From Henriciella sp. (GTDB lineage: Bacteria > Pseudomonadota > Alphaproteobacteria > Caulobacterales > Hyphomonadaceae), in the NCBI GenBank assembly GCA_013213785.1, contig JABSPZ010000006.1:1-64000 (forward strand): a stretch of DNA of 64,000 bases, in the 5' to 3' direction. Below, piece by piece: positions 1 to 7,560 of the stretch. Numbering within the stretch: position 1 is the stretch's first letter; each line of letters starts with the position of its first letter. The notes beneath the pieces are model-generated. The model was given only the letters and a program-made list of their open reading frames with translations. It did not search any database and was not told where the DNA came from. The position numbers and the translations under genes are program-made.

Positions 1-63
1 ATCCGTCCTGACATGGACCATAACTCCTTGCTTCCAGTTTTACCTTGCAAGGCGTCTACCGTT

Positions 64-255
64 CTAGGGGCACATCACTACGAGCGTATCACCGTCTCTG
101 AGGAACGAGAGTGCTTCCTTAAGCTGCGGACGGTTCTTTAGAGCGCCCGAGGCAGACTCTTCAAAAATGCGCTCACAGCCGGCGTCTGTGAGGGTGGTAG
201 TTTGTAACGCTGAATTCTGATCTCTCGTTGAAACCCTCGTGTACCCAACTTTCAT
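64..255 (-). pseudogene. Serine recombinase (resolvase) N-terminal fragment
   Basis: The 63 residues from the ATG at 255 match the start of small serine resolvases: MKVGYTRVSTRDQNSALQ carries the YxRVS motif with the nucleophilic serine, followed by a region like ...GALKNRPQLKEAL and ...GDTLVV. In intact resolvases the next residues are of the type WKLDRLAR, but here the frame reads MCP and stops at 64. Fragments resembling LER and RRLAR continue in other frames up to the window edge, which suggests frameshift decay, not a natural end. The start at 255 is preceded by AGGAAA. An ATG at 330 would extend the frame but looks unrelated. It may be a relic of island excision or transposition. Confidence 0.6.
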
Positions 256-361
256 TTCGTTTCCTGTCTCAAAAATGCTTATACCTTGGATTTTTGATAC
301 ACCCGCATTTTGAGACCGTTTATGAGACATTCTGACTCATGATTTCAGAGCAGAAGTAGCA

Positions 362-380
362 GCTAAGTTAGTGCTAAGTT
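362..380. repeat. Tandem GCTAAGTT pair upstream of the resolvase fragment
   Basis: GCTAAGTT occurs at 362-369 and again at 373-380, start to start 11 bases, which is one helical turn. It lies about 110 bases upstream of the resolvase start. Two same-face repeats could be a binding site such as a res subsite or an operator. This is inference from spacing only. The rest of 256-512 shows no convincing gene. Confidence 0.3.
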
Positions 381-512
381 TCTGCCTCAAAAACCGTCGC
401 TTGTGAGGCGCTGGGTGAGTTATGCAACGTCGCAATACTCTTGAGTAAGGCGGTTCAATGGGAAGCGCGTGATAGTGGCGACAGAAGGAAAACAGGCTGC
501 TATGGATTAAAC

Positions 513-932
513 ATGCCTATCGTTTTCCGTTTAATCGCTTTGGCTCTCGGCACGCTGGTTCTTTCCAGTCCCTCATACGCATGCAAATGCGGAGCCTGCG
601 TCTCACCCGCCGATTCTGGCAAAAAATTCGGGGTGTTTCAGTATGTAATGAAGGCAGAAATTCTCGCGAGTATCGATAACCCGGAATTTTACGACTTAGA
701 CGAAAGCGCGACCGAGCTTCCTCCTCTGCGGCAACTTCTGCTTCGTCCAGTCCGCACCTTTCGAGGAACAAAGCGAGATTGGCTGTTGGTGCATGACCAT
801 ATGTGCACCGTCGGCGGCGATGTTGGCGATATCGTGAATGTCGCCGCGTATTTAGGAAGCGACGGTGAGCTGCATGCTTCTAACTGCAGTGCGATCTGCG
901 CTCGCGATATTGGTCACTCATTTGGTGACTAA
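513..932 (+). CDS. Secreted cysteine-rich protein, possible TIMP/NTR-like fold
   Basis: From the ATG at 513 the product is 139 residues. It opens with a Sec signal peptide (MPIVFRLIALALGTLVLSS, cleavage likely after PSYA), so the mature protein would begin C-K-C-G-A-C. Three more cysteines lie in the second half (DHMC, ASNC, SAIC). A CxC mature N-terminus, a central VRTFRGTK strand and later paired cysteines are the layout of netrin/TIMP-like OB-fold proteins. That assignment is structural guesswork, not a motif match. A TTG at 441 would add 24 residues before the signal peptide and is less likely. It sits alone in the island and its function is unknown. Confidence 0.55.
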   Translation: MPIVFRLIALALGTLVLSSPSYACKCGACVSPADSGKKFGVFQYVMKAEILASIDNPEFYDLDESATELPPLRQLLLRPVRTFRGTKRDWLLVHDHMCTVGGDVGDIVNVAAYLGSDGELHASNCSAICARDIGHSFGD

Positions 933-1091
933 TATCGCCTATTAATCGCCGTCTCATTTCTGGTCGTTTCTGAGGCGCGCGCATTATCTGCAACAACGCG
1001 CTTTGACGACAAACATCAACCAGTCAGAGCTTTATCTGATCGTCTGCTGTTTTAGTAGTCGAACTTGAAGGTTTGCACGAACGAAGCAATT

Positions 1092-2210
1092 ATGGTCGCG
1101 TCGTTGAGGAGTGATAACGATTTGGCGCGATTGGTCACGATTTGGATTGTAAAGCGAGATGAATTCCAGGCTGTGCCTAAAGACTGGAGGCTGGAAGAAA
1201 CCTTACAAGCTGCAGCTCAAGAACTCGGAGTCAAACTAGAGCTGAGCTATACAATTCAAGAAAAGCTGATTTCGGCCGATGCTTTACCCGATGCGATCAG
1301 CGTGATTGCTAGTACAACTTCTTTTGAGTCCATCCCCCTACGATCGTTCCGCAGACTTGAGATACCGAAGTTAGTTGTTTCTGTTTCTTCACAAGTTACT
1401 AGTGAGCTGTCTTCCTTCGGTGAAAATACCTTTTTGTATCCAATTTCTGCCTCGGATGAGTTTGAACACCCACTTCGCGACAGACAATTTGTATCTGCGT
1501 TTCAATTTCTTTCGTTATTCACCGATCTCTTGTCTATGGAGCGAGCAAGTGAGTCGATGAGCGATGCGCGGCAAACTTCTGCTATCGAGCAGGAAGATGA
1601 AGTCTCTAGACGCTCAGCAGGCGTCGAATCTGTTTCTTCAGCTGATTATCCCGACGTCGGACAAGACAGTCCGCGCGATTCGGCAATCGCGACGATCCGA
1701 GACGAAGGTACAGTTATTGTCGAATTGAAAGAGGTGAGACGTCGCCTTCTAAACACTCGGGTTTTGAGCGCTGAGGTGCTGAGGTCGGGTAGCGAACAGA
1801 TCAATACTTTTGTTCACGAATATCTAAATCAATCTGGCAGAAACTCGCTGCCCGAAGGATTCGAGATCCTGTCGGAGATCTCAAAGAGTTTTGGGGATAT
1901 CTCGTCGATATTGACGCGTCAGAACGAAAAGATCGAAGAGCTCGAAAAAGAGATTGAACGATTAGGCGGTCAGGTTCAGCAGCTTAATGAGATGATGCAG
2001 AAATCACTCAGTGAGCCCTTAAACAGTGCCGAAGCAAAAGACCGGCGCGATCTCATTCGCGAAGGGTTCTACACTAACCTGGGAGGCATCGGGAGCAGCA
2101 CTCTTGTTTTCTCGTTGGGTGCGGTTGCAGCTTGGGTTTTCGGCGAAACGTCAAATGTTCTGCAGTTTCAGCAGTCGCTGACTATGATCAAAACGTTTTT
2201 TAAGCCCTAG
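1092..2210 (+). CDS. Unknown protein with coiled coil and C-terminal membrane segment
   Basis: I do not recognise this protein (372 residues from ATG 1092; a TTG at 1065 adds nine). The first 150 residues look globular. A serine- and acid-rich linker follows, then a helical region with a clear coiled coil (NEKIEELEKEIERLGGQV) and a hydrophobic segment near the C-terminus (SSTLVFSLGAVAAWVFG) that should span or anchor to the membrane. The topology suggests a large cytoplasmic part tethered by its C-terminal end. It is a single gene convergent with the ParA pair across a 277-base gap. Coding bias is weaker and AT content higher than in the core genes, consistent with acquisition. It has no catalytic motif. 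Confidence 0.6.
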   Translation: MVASLRSDNDLARLVTIWIVKRDEFQAVPKDWRLEETLQAAAQELGVKLELSYTIQEKLISADALPDAISVIASTTSFESIPLRSFRRLEIPKLVVSVSSQVTSELSSFGENTFLYPISASDEFEHPLRDRQFVSAFQFLSLFTDLLSMERASESMSDARQTSAIEQEDEVSRRSAGVESVSSADYPDVGQDSPRDSAIATIRDEGTVIVELKEVRRRLLNTRVLSAEVLRSGSEQINTFVHEYLNQSGRNSLPEGFEILSEISKSFGDISSILTRQNEKIEELEKEIERLGGQVQQLNEMMQKSLSEPLNSAEAKDRRDLIREGFYTNLGGIGSSTLVFSLGAVAAWVFGETSNVLQFQQSLTMIKTFFKP

Positions 2211-2340
2211 AGGTATCGAAACGCGCTGCTGGCTCAAGCAAGTTCAAGGGGACAATGTCGTCGAGACTTTGGTAGATTTAAATCAACCTGAGCTCTTTGT
2301 TTCGCGACACCGATGTCGAATTCCGGTTAGTCTGGATTTG

Positions 2341-2372
2341 TGTCCTACAATCGGATTGTTTTATGTCCTACA
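2341..2372. repeat. Direct repeat TGTCCTACA x2, 23 bases apart
   Basis: TGTCCTACA occurs at 2341-2349 and 2364-2372, start to start 23 bases, about two helical turns. It lies in the 277-base gap between the convergent coiled-coil gene and the parA partner gene. Such phased short repeats are typical of protein binding sites, and partition loci often carry their centromere next to parA. Whether this is one is inference. No other structure was seen in 2211-2487. Confidence 0.3.
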
Positions 2373-2487
2373 TTTAAACAAGCGCTCTTGCTAATGCGCT
2401 GTAAATGTTGAATATTGGGTAAGAATGTTATGCGTGGCGGAGAGGAAGGGATTCTACTCTCGTCGCCTTCCTAATCTGTTGTCTGTT

Positions 2488-2958
2488 TTATACTCGTTCA
2501 GCGAGTTTCCACTTATAATCGAAGGTTTTGCGAATGCGAGCAAATCCATCCGATTTGCTTTTAACCGCTGACTTGTCACCGGTGAACTCAGCGACGATCG
2601 CCTTAAGCTCTTTTAGGCGCACCTGTTTATCTCGCTGTAAGTTTCCCATCACCGTATCGAAAGTGCTAACACCTTTCTTTAGCGCATACTGAAGGTCATC
2701 AACCGCTTGGTTCACAATGTTCGTGCGCAAAGGTGCCGCTGGGCGCCTAGCCCTGGTTGTCGGTTGCGGTGTCGCTTCAAGCTCAGCAACTAGTTGAGAA
2801 ACAATCTTACCGGGATGCTTTTTTAGAAAGTCGATGGATTTTCGTATTCCAGCACGAGGATTGCGCGACACAGCGCCAGGCATAGCACCCTCAATTTTCT
2901 CGAGCTGTTCGATAAGGTCATCGATTTTGGTTTCGCCAGAACTAAACTGCTTCCACAT
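2488..2958 (-). CDS. Small helical partner of the membrane ParA
   Basis: This 156-residue protein is charged and predicted mostly helical (for example KIDDLIEQLEKIEGAM, QAVDDLQYALKKGV, RLKELKAIVAEF), with a basic, proline-rich middle (TTRARRPAAP). It has no recognisable helix-turn-helix and does not resemble ParB. The ATG at 2958 is nine bases after the parA stop, and its ribosome site (AGGGG) overlaps that stop, so the two genes are an operon and probably translationally coupled. By position it is the ParA partner: an adaptor, cargo or DNA-binding factor. The role is inferred from context only. Confidence 0.6.
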   Translation of the reverse strand: MWKQFSSGETKIDDLIEQLEKIEGAMPGAVSRNPRAGIRKSIDFLKKHPGKIVSQLVAELEATPQPTTRARRPAAPLRTNIVNQAVDDLQYALKKGVSTFDTVMGNLQRDKQVRLKELKAIVAEFTGDKSAVKSKSDGFARIRKTFDYKWKLAERV

Positions 2959-2967
2959 TGTTTACCC

Positions 2968-4095
2968 CTATTCCGCCGCGATTTGCATCTCAGGATAAAT
3001 TTCCATGGATGCCATAACCTCCAGTGCGAGCTGGTCGAAAATCTCGCGAGCAACCTGACCATCATGTCCGCTCAAAAGATATCCTATCGGTGCACTGGGT
3101 GGTCTTCCTAACCAGACACGATTCGGTATCAACTGACGATAAAATTTAGCTTCCGGAGCGTACTCGGCAAGCGCTTCCTTGATCCGTTCCGAAGCAAACG
3201 TTTCATTTCCTGAAACCTGCTTCTCTTTCTGTGTCATGCTGCCAATAACGCCGGAAATTTTAAAGTTGGCATCAATTCGTTCCTGAAACTCACGCAAGTT
3301 GCGGAGCATCTGCGCGATAGGCTTGGTAGATAATTCTTGCAATTTGGACGGGATCAAAATGTGATCCGTCGCACGAAGCGCGTTCACTGAAGAAAGGCTG
3401 AGGCGAGGCGGCGCATCCATAATCACGATATCGTACCCGCGTTCCTGCATCAGTTTCTGATTGGATAAGATTAGCTCTATCCTTGTTCGGACGTCTGGTC
3501 CTTCTTCGTAATTCAACAACCATCGCTGAAACAGGTTTTCCTCTGTTTCGGTAAGAGCGTAAGCCGAAGTGACTATATCCACTCCCTCGATGCTAGAGAC
3601 AGTACTCACGTGGTCGGACAAAGAAGCCGGAACCTTTTTCCATGACAGCCATTCTGACAATAGATTTGCATCATCAGTGTTTTGTGCATCTTGAAGGAGA
3701 TCAGACAGGCTCCCTTGATAATCGAGGTCAATCAATAAGACACGCTTGTCGTACTTCAGAGCGAATGACGCCGCCAAGTTTGCGGCAATAGTCGTCTTCC
3801 CCACCCCACCTTTAAAGTTCATCACGGTGAGCGTTTTTGGGTGGCTCCTTTTTCGCTGAGGAGGCGCTTTCCGATAGTCCCATAGCGGTTGCTTATTCCT
3901 CACATGCCGCCGCAATCTGAGGTGGTGGTGAAATGAGAATAACGCTGCATTCACCCAATCGAAAACAGCTTTGATGGATCTTCCGATCACTCTTCGAAAA
4001 AGAGCAAGAAGAGGTAAAATTGCTGCGTTCACAATAATAATACCGATGTTCTCGGAAACGGTCGCGTAAACCCACGCAATCCAATCATCGATCAT
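2968..4095 (-). CDS. ParA-family ATPase with N-terminal membrane segment
   Basis: Residues 91-102 hold the deviant Walker A of ParA/MinD ATPases (NFKGGVGKTT, with signature Lys95 and Lys100). DLDYQGS (about 123-129) is the A' region and IVIMDAPPRLSLSS the Walker B/switch region. Unusually, residues 17-35 form a hydrophobic helix (IGIIIVNAAILPLLALF) followed by a basic stretch, so the ATPase is probably tethered to the inner membrane. Cytosolic plasmid ParAs lack this. ATG 4095 has AGGGTGG just upstream; a TTG at 4119 is the alternative start. The stop runs into the partner gene. It may partition the element or position a membrane complex; no ParB or parS was recognised. Confidence 0.8.
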   Translation of the reverse strand: MIDDWIAWVYATVSENIGIIIVNAAILPLLALFRRVIGRSIKAVFDWVNAALFSFHHHLRLRRHVRNKQPLWDYRKAPPQRKRSHPKTLTVMNFKGGVGKTTIAANLAASFALKYDKRVLLIDLDYQGSLSDLLQDAQNTDDANLLSEWLSWKKVPASLSDHVSTVSSIEGVDIVTSAYALTETEENLFQRWLLNYEEGPDVRTRIELILSNQKLMQERGYDIVIMDAPPRLSLSSVNALRATDHILIPSKLQELSTKPIAQMLRNLREFQERIDANFKISGVIGSMTQKEKQVSGNETFASERIKEALAEYAPEAKFYRQLIPNRVWLGRPPSAPIGYLLSGHDGQVAREIFDQLALEVMASMEIYPEMQIAAE

Positions 4096-4212
4096 GCTAT
4101 CCACCCTATACACACCCAACGCCTCGACGGTGGAACTTTTACTTGTTCCAATTTTCGCGAGAACTTCGTGAGAGACTTTTACACAGGACCGCTTAATCGT
4201 CGAATCGAATCT

Positions 4213-5166
4213 CTAAGGAGCGACGTGAGCGTATCGAGCGAGCATTCTGAAATCTGAATGCCCACTCAAAGAAGCTATTTCTGGCATCGTCATGCCTCGC
4301 TCAAAATACCGGGATATTGCTTCGTGACGCAGGTCATGAAAATGAAGATCCTCCAGACCAGCGCGCGTTCTGGTTCGTTCCCAACACAGTCGAAATGCAT
4401 TCCTAGAGGGTCGAGACCGCTCGTATGCTTTCAAGAGACCCAACGTTGCGTCCAACGCTGGTTCGGAGAGCGAAATCTTTCGAGGACGATGAGTCTTGGT
4501 CTTGGGGATCAAAAGACGGCTTGATCTCTCGCATAGATGCTCAGCTGCAATGTTCAAAATCTCGCTCCGCCGCATAGAAGTTTCTAGAGCAACGCGTATC
4601 GCGGGTTTGATGTACCCGACCTTTGATTTGGAAGCGGCTATGAATAGCCTCTCTTCTTCAACGGAATGCAATCGACGGTCTCGGGCATTATTGTTTCTTG
4701 GCCGCCTCACCAATTTCAGCGGGTTCGTTGAGATTGGTAGCCCCCACTCCTCCATCGCGATCTGAAACATGTGCTGCAGCGGCGCGAGTTCGCGATTGAT
4801 GGTCGCCGCGGAGACTTCGCCAAGACGTGCATCTCGATGAGCTGCGAAGTCGGTAGCGTCCACCGCTGATAAACTAAGCTTCGCGATAGGAAGTTTCAGC
4901 ACCCGGCTTAATCGATCCATCTCGATCTTCGCATCACACTTATCGATCGAAATAGTATCGCGATAACGAGCGATCAGGTCCCCGACGGTCGTGTGATCTA
5001 AGATGCGAGGATCGTGCTTGAGGAGTCGACGATCTACATCGACTTCCATCTCGCGTCCCCAAGCTTCCGCATCGCATCTCCGTGTAAATGAACGTGAAAG
5101 ATTTGGAGCATGTTTGCGCCTGATCTGGACTTGCCATTTCGAGCCGCGCTTTCTTATCGTAGCCAT
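4213..5166 (-). CDS. Tyrosine recombinase / phage-type integrase
   Basis: The 317-residue protein has an N-terminal arm-binding part (MATIRKRGSKWQVQIRRK), a SAM-like core-binding domain (about 60-150) and a catalytic domain with the full set of residues: Arg199 in SMRRSE, Lys in PKTKTH (about 224), HDLR (His277, Arg280), GHS (His303) and Tyr312 in RYAHV near the C-terminus. It therefore looks active. It lies 100 bases from the 3' end of tRNA-Val, the usual arrangement for an element integrated into that tRNA. It cuts and rejoins DNA through a 3'-phosphotyrosine to integrate or excise the island. The ATG at 5166 follows a GGAGACAGAT-type ribosome site. Confidence 0.93.
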   Translation of the reverse strand: MATIRKRGSKWQVQIRRKHAPNLSRSFTRRCDAEAWGREMEVDVDRRLLKHDPRILDHTTVGDLIARYRDTISIDKCDAKIEMDRLSRVLKLPIAKLSLSAVDATDFAAHRDARLGEVSAATINRELAPLQHMFQIAMEEWGLPISTNPLKLVRRPRNNNARDRRLHSVEEERLFIAASKSKVGYIKPAIRVALETSMRRSEILNIAAEHLCERSSRLLIPKTKTHRPRKISLSEPALDATLGLLKAYERSRPSRNAFRLCWERTRTRAGLEDLHFHDLRHEAISRYFERGMTMPEIASLSGHSDFRMLARYAHVAP

Positions 5167-5266
5167 ATCTGTCTCCTTGGCCGTGACACCGGTGTGACAA
5201 CTGAATTCCAGAGGATTTTAAGCTACGAATTCGACACTCTTGAGCGTTGAAATCGTTGAGAAAAAA

Positions 5267-5341
5267 TGGTGGTCGATACTAGGTTCGAACTAGTGACCCC
5301 TGCAATGTCAATGCAGTGCTCTACCACTGAGCTAATCGACC
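5267..5341 (-). tRNA. tRNA-Val (anticodon GAC)
   Basis: Read on the minus strand this is a complete 75-base cloverleaf. The acceptor stem is GGTCGAT/ATCGACC, the D arm GCTC-AGTGGTAGA-GC, the anticodon arm CTGCA-TTGACAT-TGCAG giving anticodon GAC, and the T arm ACTAG-TTCGAAC-CTAGT, with discriminator A and an encoded CCA (5267-5269). The island integrase lies immediately beyond the 3' end, so this tRNA is the likely attachment site. The second copy of the 3' half expected at the far end of the island is not in the window. Confidence 0.95.
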
Positions 5342-5407
5342 ATCCGTTTTGAAGGGGGCGTCATCCCCTTTTGGGCGCGCCAAGTCAAGCCTGAACTGCA
5401 ACCAATA

Positions 5408-5767
5408 TCAGGCGGCCATCACGCGCTCGACCTCATCGACCAATTCGCGCAAATGGAACGGCTTGGACAGAACTTTCGCACCAGCCGGTGTCGGCGAACT
5501 TCCGGAGAGGGCAACAGCGGCAAATCCCGTAATGAAGACGATCTTCATAGCCGGATCTAACTCCGCGCCGCGGCGCGCCAGTTCGATCCCATCAATTCCC
5601 GGCATGACGATATCGGTGAGCAGCAAATCAAAGACTTCGCGCTCAAGCGCTTCGAGGGCGCCTTCGCCATCTTCATAGTCTTGCACATCATGTCCGGCGC
5701 GTCGCAAGGATGCACATAGGAAGGTGCGCATCGCATCATCGTCTTCTGCCAGCAAGATTTTGCTCAT
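5408..5767 (-). CDS. cpdR: CpdR, response regulator controlling ClpXP proteolysis
   Basis: A 119-residue single-domain receiver with acidic pocket Asp9/Asp10, phosphoacceptor Asp52 in LLLTDIVMPG and Lys102 in VLSKPFHLRELV. The stretch IVFITGFAAVAL and the C-terminal SKPFHLRELV are hallmarks of CpdR. In Caulobacter unphosphorylated CpdR primes ClpXP for degrading cell cycle substrates, and the CckA-ChpT phosphorelay switches it off. The ATG at 5767 gives the family length; longer in-frame starts reach up to 5944 but run into the divergent gene. It is divergent from the N-formylglutamate amidohydrolase gene, an arrangement common in alphaproteobacteria. Confidence 0.92.
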   Translation of the reverse strand: MSKILLAEDDDAMRTFLCASLRRAGHDVQDYEDGEGALEALEREVFDLLLTDIVMPGIDGIELARRGAELDPAMKIVFITGFAAVALSGSSPTPAGAKVLSKPFHLRELVDEVERVMAA

Positions 5768-5943
5768 CTGAATCCGTCCCTGAATAATCCGCGCCTTAAT
5801 GGCGGAAAGACCGTAAACCCTGTGTGAATATGACAGCAAATCGCAAATAAAAAGTGAGCGCGCGCGCAATTCACAATCAGTTTGGTGCCCTCCCGCATGT
5901 TTTTTGCCTTGACCTGAGGCGCAGAACATCGACCTTGCAAGCA

Positions 5944-6825
5944 ATGCAAACTGCTGTCGACAGATCCCAAACGCCTCTCGAAACCTTGCCCGCGGCTTTC
6001 AGTATCGCGCGCGGCGAGACCGTTTCTGCGCCTGTTATCTTTGCGTCCCCTCATAGCGGCAAAGTCTACCCGCGGCAGATGACAGATCTGTTGTCGGTGC
6101 CATTGCGCGACCTGGAACGTACCGAGGATGCTTTTGTCGACGAATTGTACGCCGACGCCCCGCACCAAGGGATGGTCTTACTGCACGCAACATTCGCGCG
6201 GGCCTTCGTCGACCTCAATCGTGATGCACGCGAATTGGACGCAAGCATGTTTTCTGACGGTGTACCGCGGGTTGCGGGCATGCCAAGCGCCCGCGTTAAG
6301 GCTGGCCTCGGGTGTTTGCCGCGCGTCGGGGCCAGTGGCCGAGATATTTATGCGCAGCAAATCTCCCGCGCGGACGGTCAGTTTAGGTTGGAGACGGTGC
6401 ACGATCGCTATCACGCGGCCCTTCAGTCAGAAATCGACGCGTTAAAGCAAGACTGGGCAGATGTGTTCGTGATTGATTGCCACTCTATGCCATCGCGCCA
6501 ACCCGGACGTTCCAATCTTCCCGATATCGTCCTTGGAGATCGCTTTGGATCGAGTTGCTCGGCCAAACTCACATCTAAAGTGGAACGCTTCTTTCGACGA
6601 GAAGGCCTGAGCGTCACTCGGAACGCCCCCTATGCTGGCGGCTATACGACCCGCCGCTATGGTCGCCCCCGCCGCGGCGTGCACGTGCTCCAAATCGAAC
6701 TCAATCGAGCGCTTTATATGAATGAAGCCGATGTCGAGAAGTCGAACCAGTTCCCTCACCTTCAGGAAAAGGTCTCGCGTCTGATCGTTGATATTGTTGA
6801 TTTAGCGATCGCAGAGAACAGCTGA
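5944..6825 (+). CDS. N-formylglutamate amidohydrolase family protein
   Basis: The 293-residue product matches the N-formylglutamate amidohydrolase (HutG/COG3741) family: FASPHSG near the start, a DLNRDARELD motif, then VIDCHSMPS and DIVLGDRFGSSC, and late GGYTTRRYGRP followed by VLQIELNRALYM. These hold the conserved His, Asp and Glu residues of this zinc-dependent, peptidase-like fold. The enzyme splits N-formyl-L-glutamate to glutamate and formate at the end of histidine degradation. No other hut genes are near, so a broader amidase role is possible. ATG 5944 is chosen over an upstream ATG at 5854 because family similarity begins there. Confidence 0.85.
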   Translation: MQTAVDRSQTPLETLPAAFSIARGETVSAPVIFASPHSGKVYPRQMTDLLSVPLRDLERTEDAFVDELYADAPHQGMVLLHATFARAFVDLNRDARELDASMFSDGVPRVAGMPSARVKAGLGCLPRVGASGRDIYAQQISRADGQFRLETVHDRYHAALQSEIDALKQDWADVFVIDCHSMPSRQPGRSNLPDIVLGDRFGSSCSAKLTSKVERFFRREGLSVTRNAPYAGGYTTRRYGRPRRGVHVLQIELNRALYMNEADVEKSNQFPHLQEKVSRLIVDIVDLAIAENS

Positions 6826-6826
6826 C

Positions 6827-6857
6827 AAAAAAAAGAGCCGCGCTAAAGAGCGCGGCT
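6827..6857 (-). terminator. Hairpin with minus-strand U-tract
   Basis: AGCCGCGC (6836-6843) pairs perfectly with GCGCGGCT (6850-6857) around a six-base loop. On the plus strand eight A residues precede it (6827-6834), so the classic intrinsic terminator form, stem then U-run, is on the minus strand. It also closes the plus-strand hydrolase gene, where no U-run follows. No gene on the minus strand was found to feed it. Confidence 0.65.
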
Positions 6858-6973
6858 GTATCAGGTAAGGGAGGAAACGCCAGAAGGCGTCAGCACCGCA
6901 GTGCTAAGACCAACTTATTGTGCGGCGCACAAAAAACAACCCTAACTGCACTGCACTGCCGCATAACTCCCTT

Positions 6974-7006
6974 GCGTTGACGTATACGTAAGCGTCAATC
7001 CAACGC
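6974..7006. promoter_or_regulatory. Nested palindrome upstream of the XRE regulator
   Basis: GCGTTG (6974-6979) is mirrored by CAACGC (7001-7006), TTGACG (6977-6982) by CGTCAA (6993-6998), and CGTATACG (6981-6988) is itself a palindrome. The cluster lies about 125 bases before the XRE-family gene and could be its operator. The rest of 6858-7129 shows only this element and promoter-like AT stretches, no gene. Confidence 0.35.
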
Positions 7007-7129
7007 ATCGGGAGATTAGATCCCTGAATCTCCGACACAATTCTCGGTTCGGCACGCAACTTGCTGTTGTGAGGCCCAATATCCATTTCGGGACTCTTAC
7101 GAGGGGCTCCGATCAGCCGGGAGAACGGT

Positions 7130-7528
7130 ATGACGGACAATACGGATCTTAATGTTGGCAAGCGTCTACGTCGGCGCCGCCGCCTATTGGGCATGACCCA
7201 ACAGGATCTCGCCAGCATGGTTGGCGTTCGGTTCCAACAGATTCAGAAATATGAGTGCGGGGCAAACCGCGTAACAGCCTCACGGCTTTACGACCTGTCG
7301 CGCGCACTGAACGTTTCAGTTCAGTATTTCTTTGATGGGCTAGAAAGCGACTCTCTGATGGGGACAGCCGCGAATGATGCCGAGCGACTTGATGCTGATA
7401 TTCTCAGCCAGAAAGAAACGCTCGAACTCGTACGGGCCTATTATCGACTCGGGGAACGCCCTCGCCGTCGATTGCTTGAACTCGCAAAAGCTCTTGAAAC
7501 GGAAGCGTCAGACAGCGGCGCAGCTTGA
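7130..7528 (+). CDS. XRE-family transcriptional regulator (PhrR/PraR-like)
   Basis: A 132-residue DNA-binding protein. Residues 9-65 form a Cro/CI-type helix-turn-helix (VGKRLRRRRRLLGMTQQDLA, then GVRFQQIQKYECGANRV and LYDLSRALNVSVQYFFDG), closely matching the PhrR/PraR/SinR-like regulators of alphaproteobacteria. The C-terminal half is helical and probably mediates dimerisation. In rhizobia such proteins act in stress or quorum-linked control; the targets here are unknown. Its TGA overlaps a possible TTG start of the next gene, so the two may be cotranscribed. A nested palindrome upstream (6974-7006) is a candidate self-regulation site. Confidence 0.85.
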   Translation: MTDNTDLNVGKRLRRRRRLLGMTQQDLASMVGVRFQQIQKYECGANRVTASRLYDLSRALNVSVQYFFDGLESDSLMGTAANDAERLDADILSQKETLELVRAYYRLGERPRRRLLELAKALETEASDSGAA

Positions 7529-7560
7529 CCGATGCTTGCGCACGCGGTTTACCGCGGCGC

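Noticed and set aside
1-4200. Second copy of the tRNA-Val 3' end as left attachment site
   Set aside because: Scanned for GTTCGAAC and the acceptor stem; no match was found in the window.
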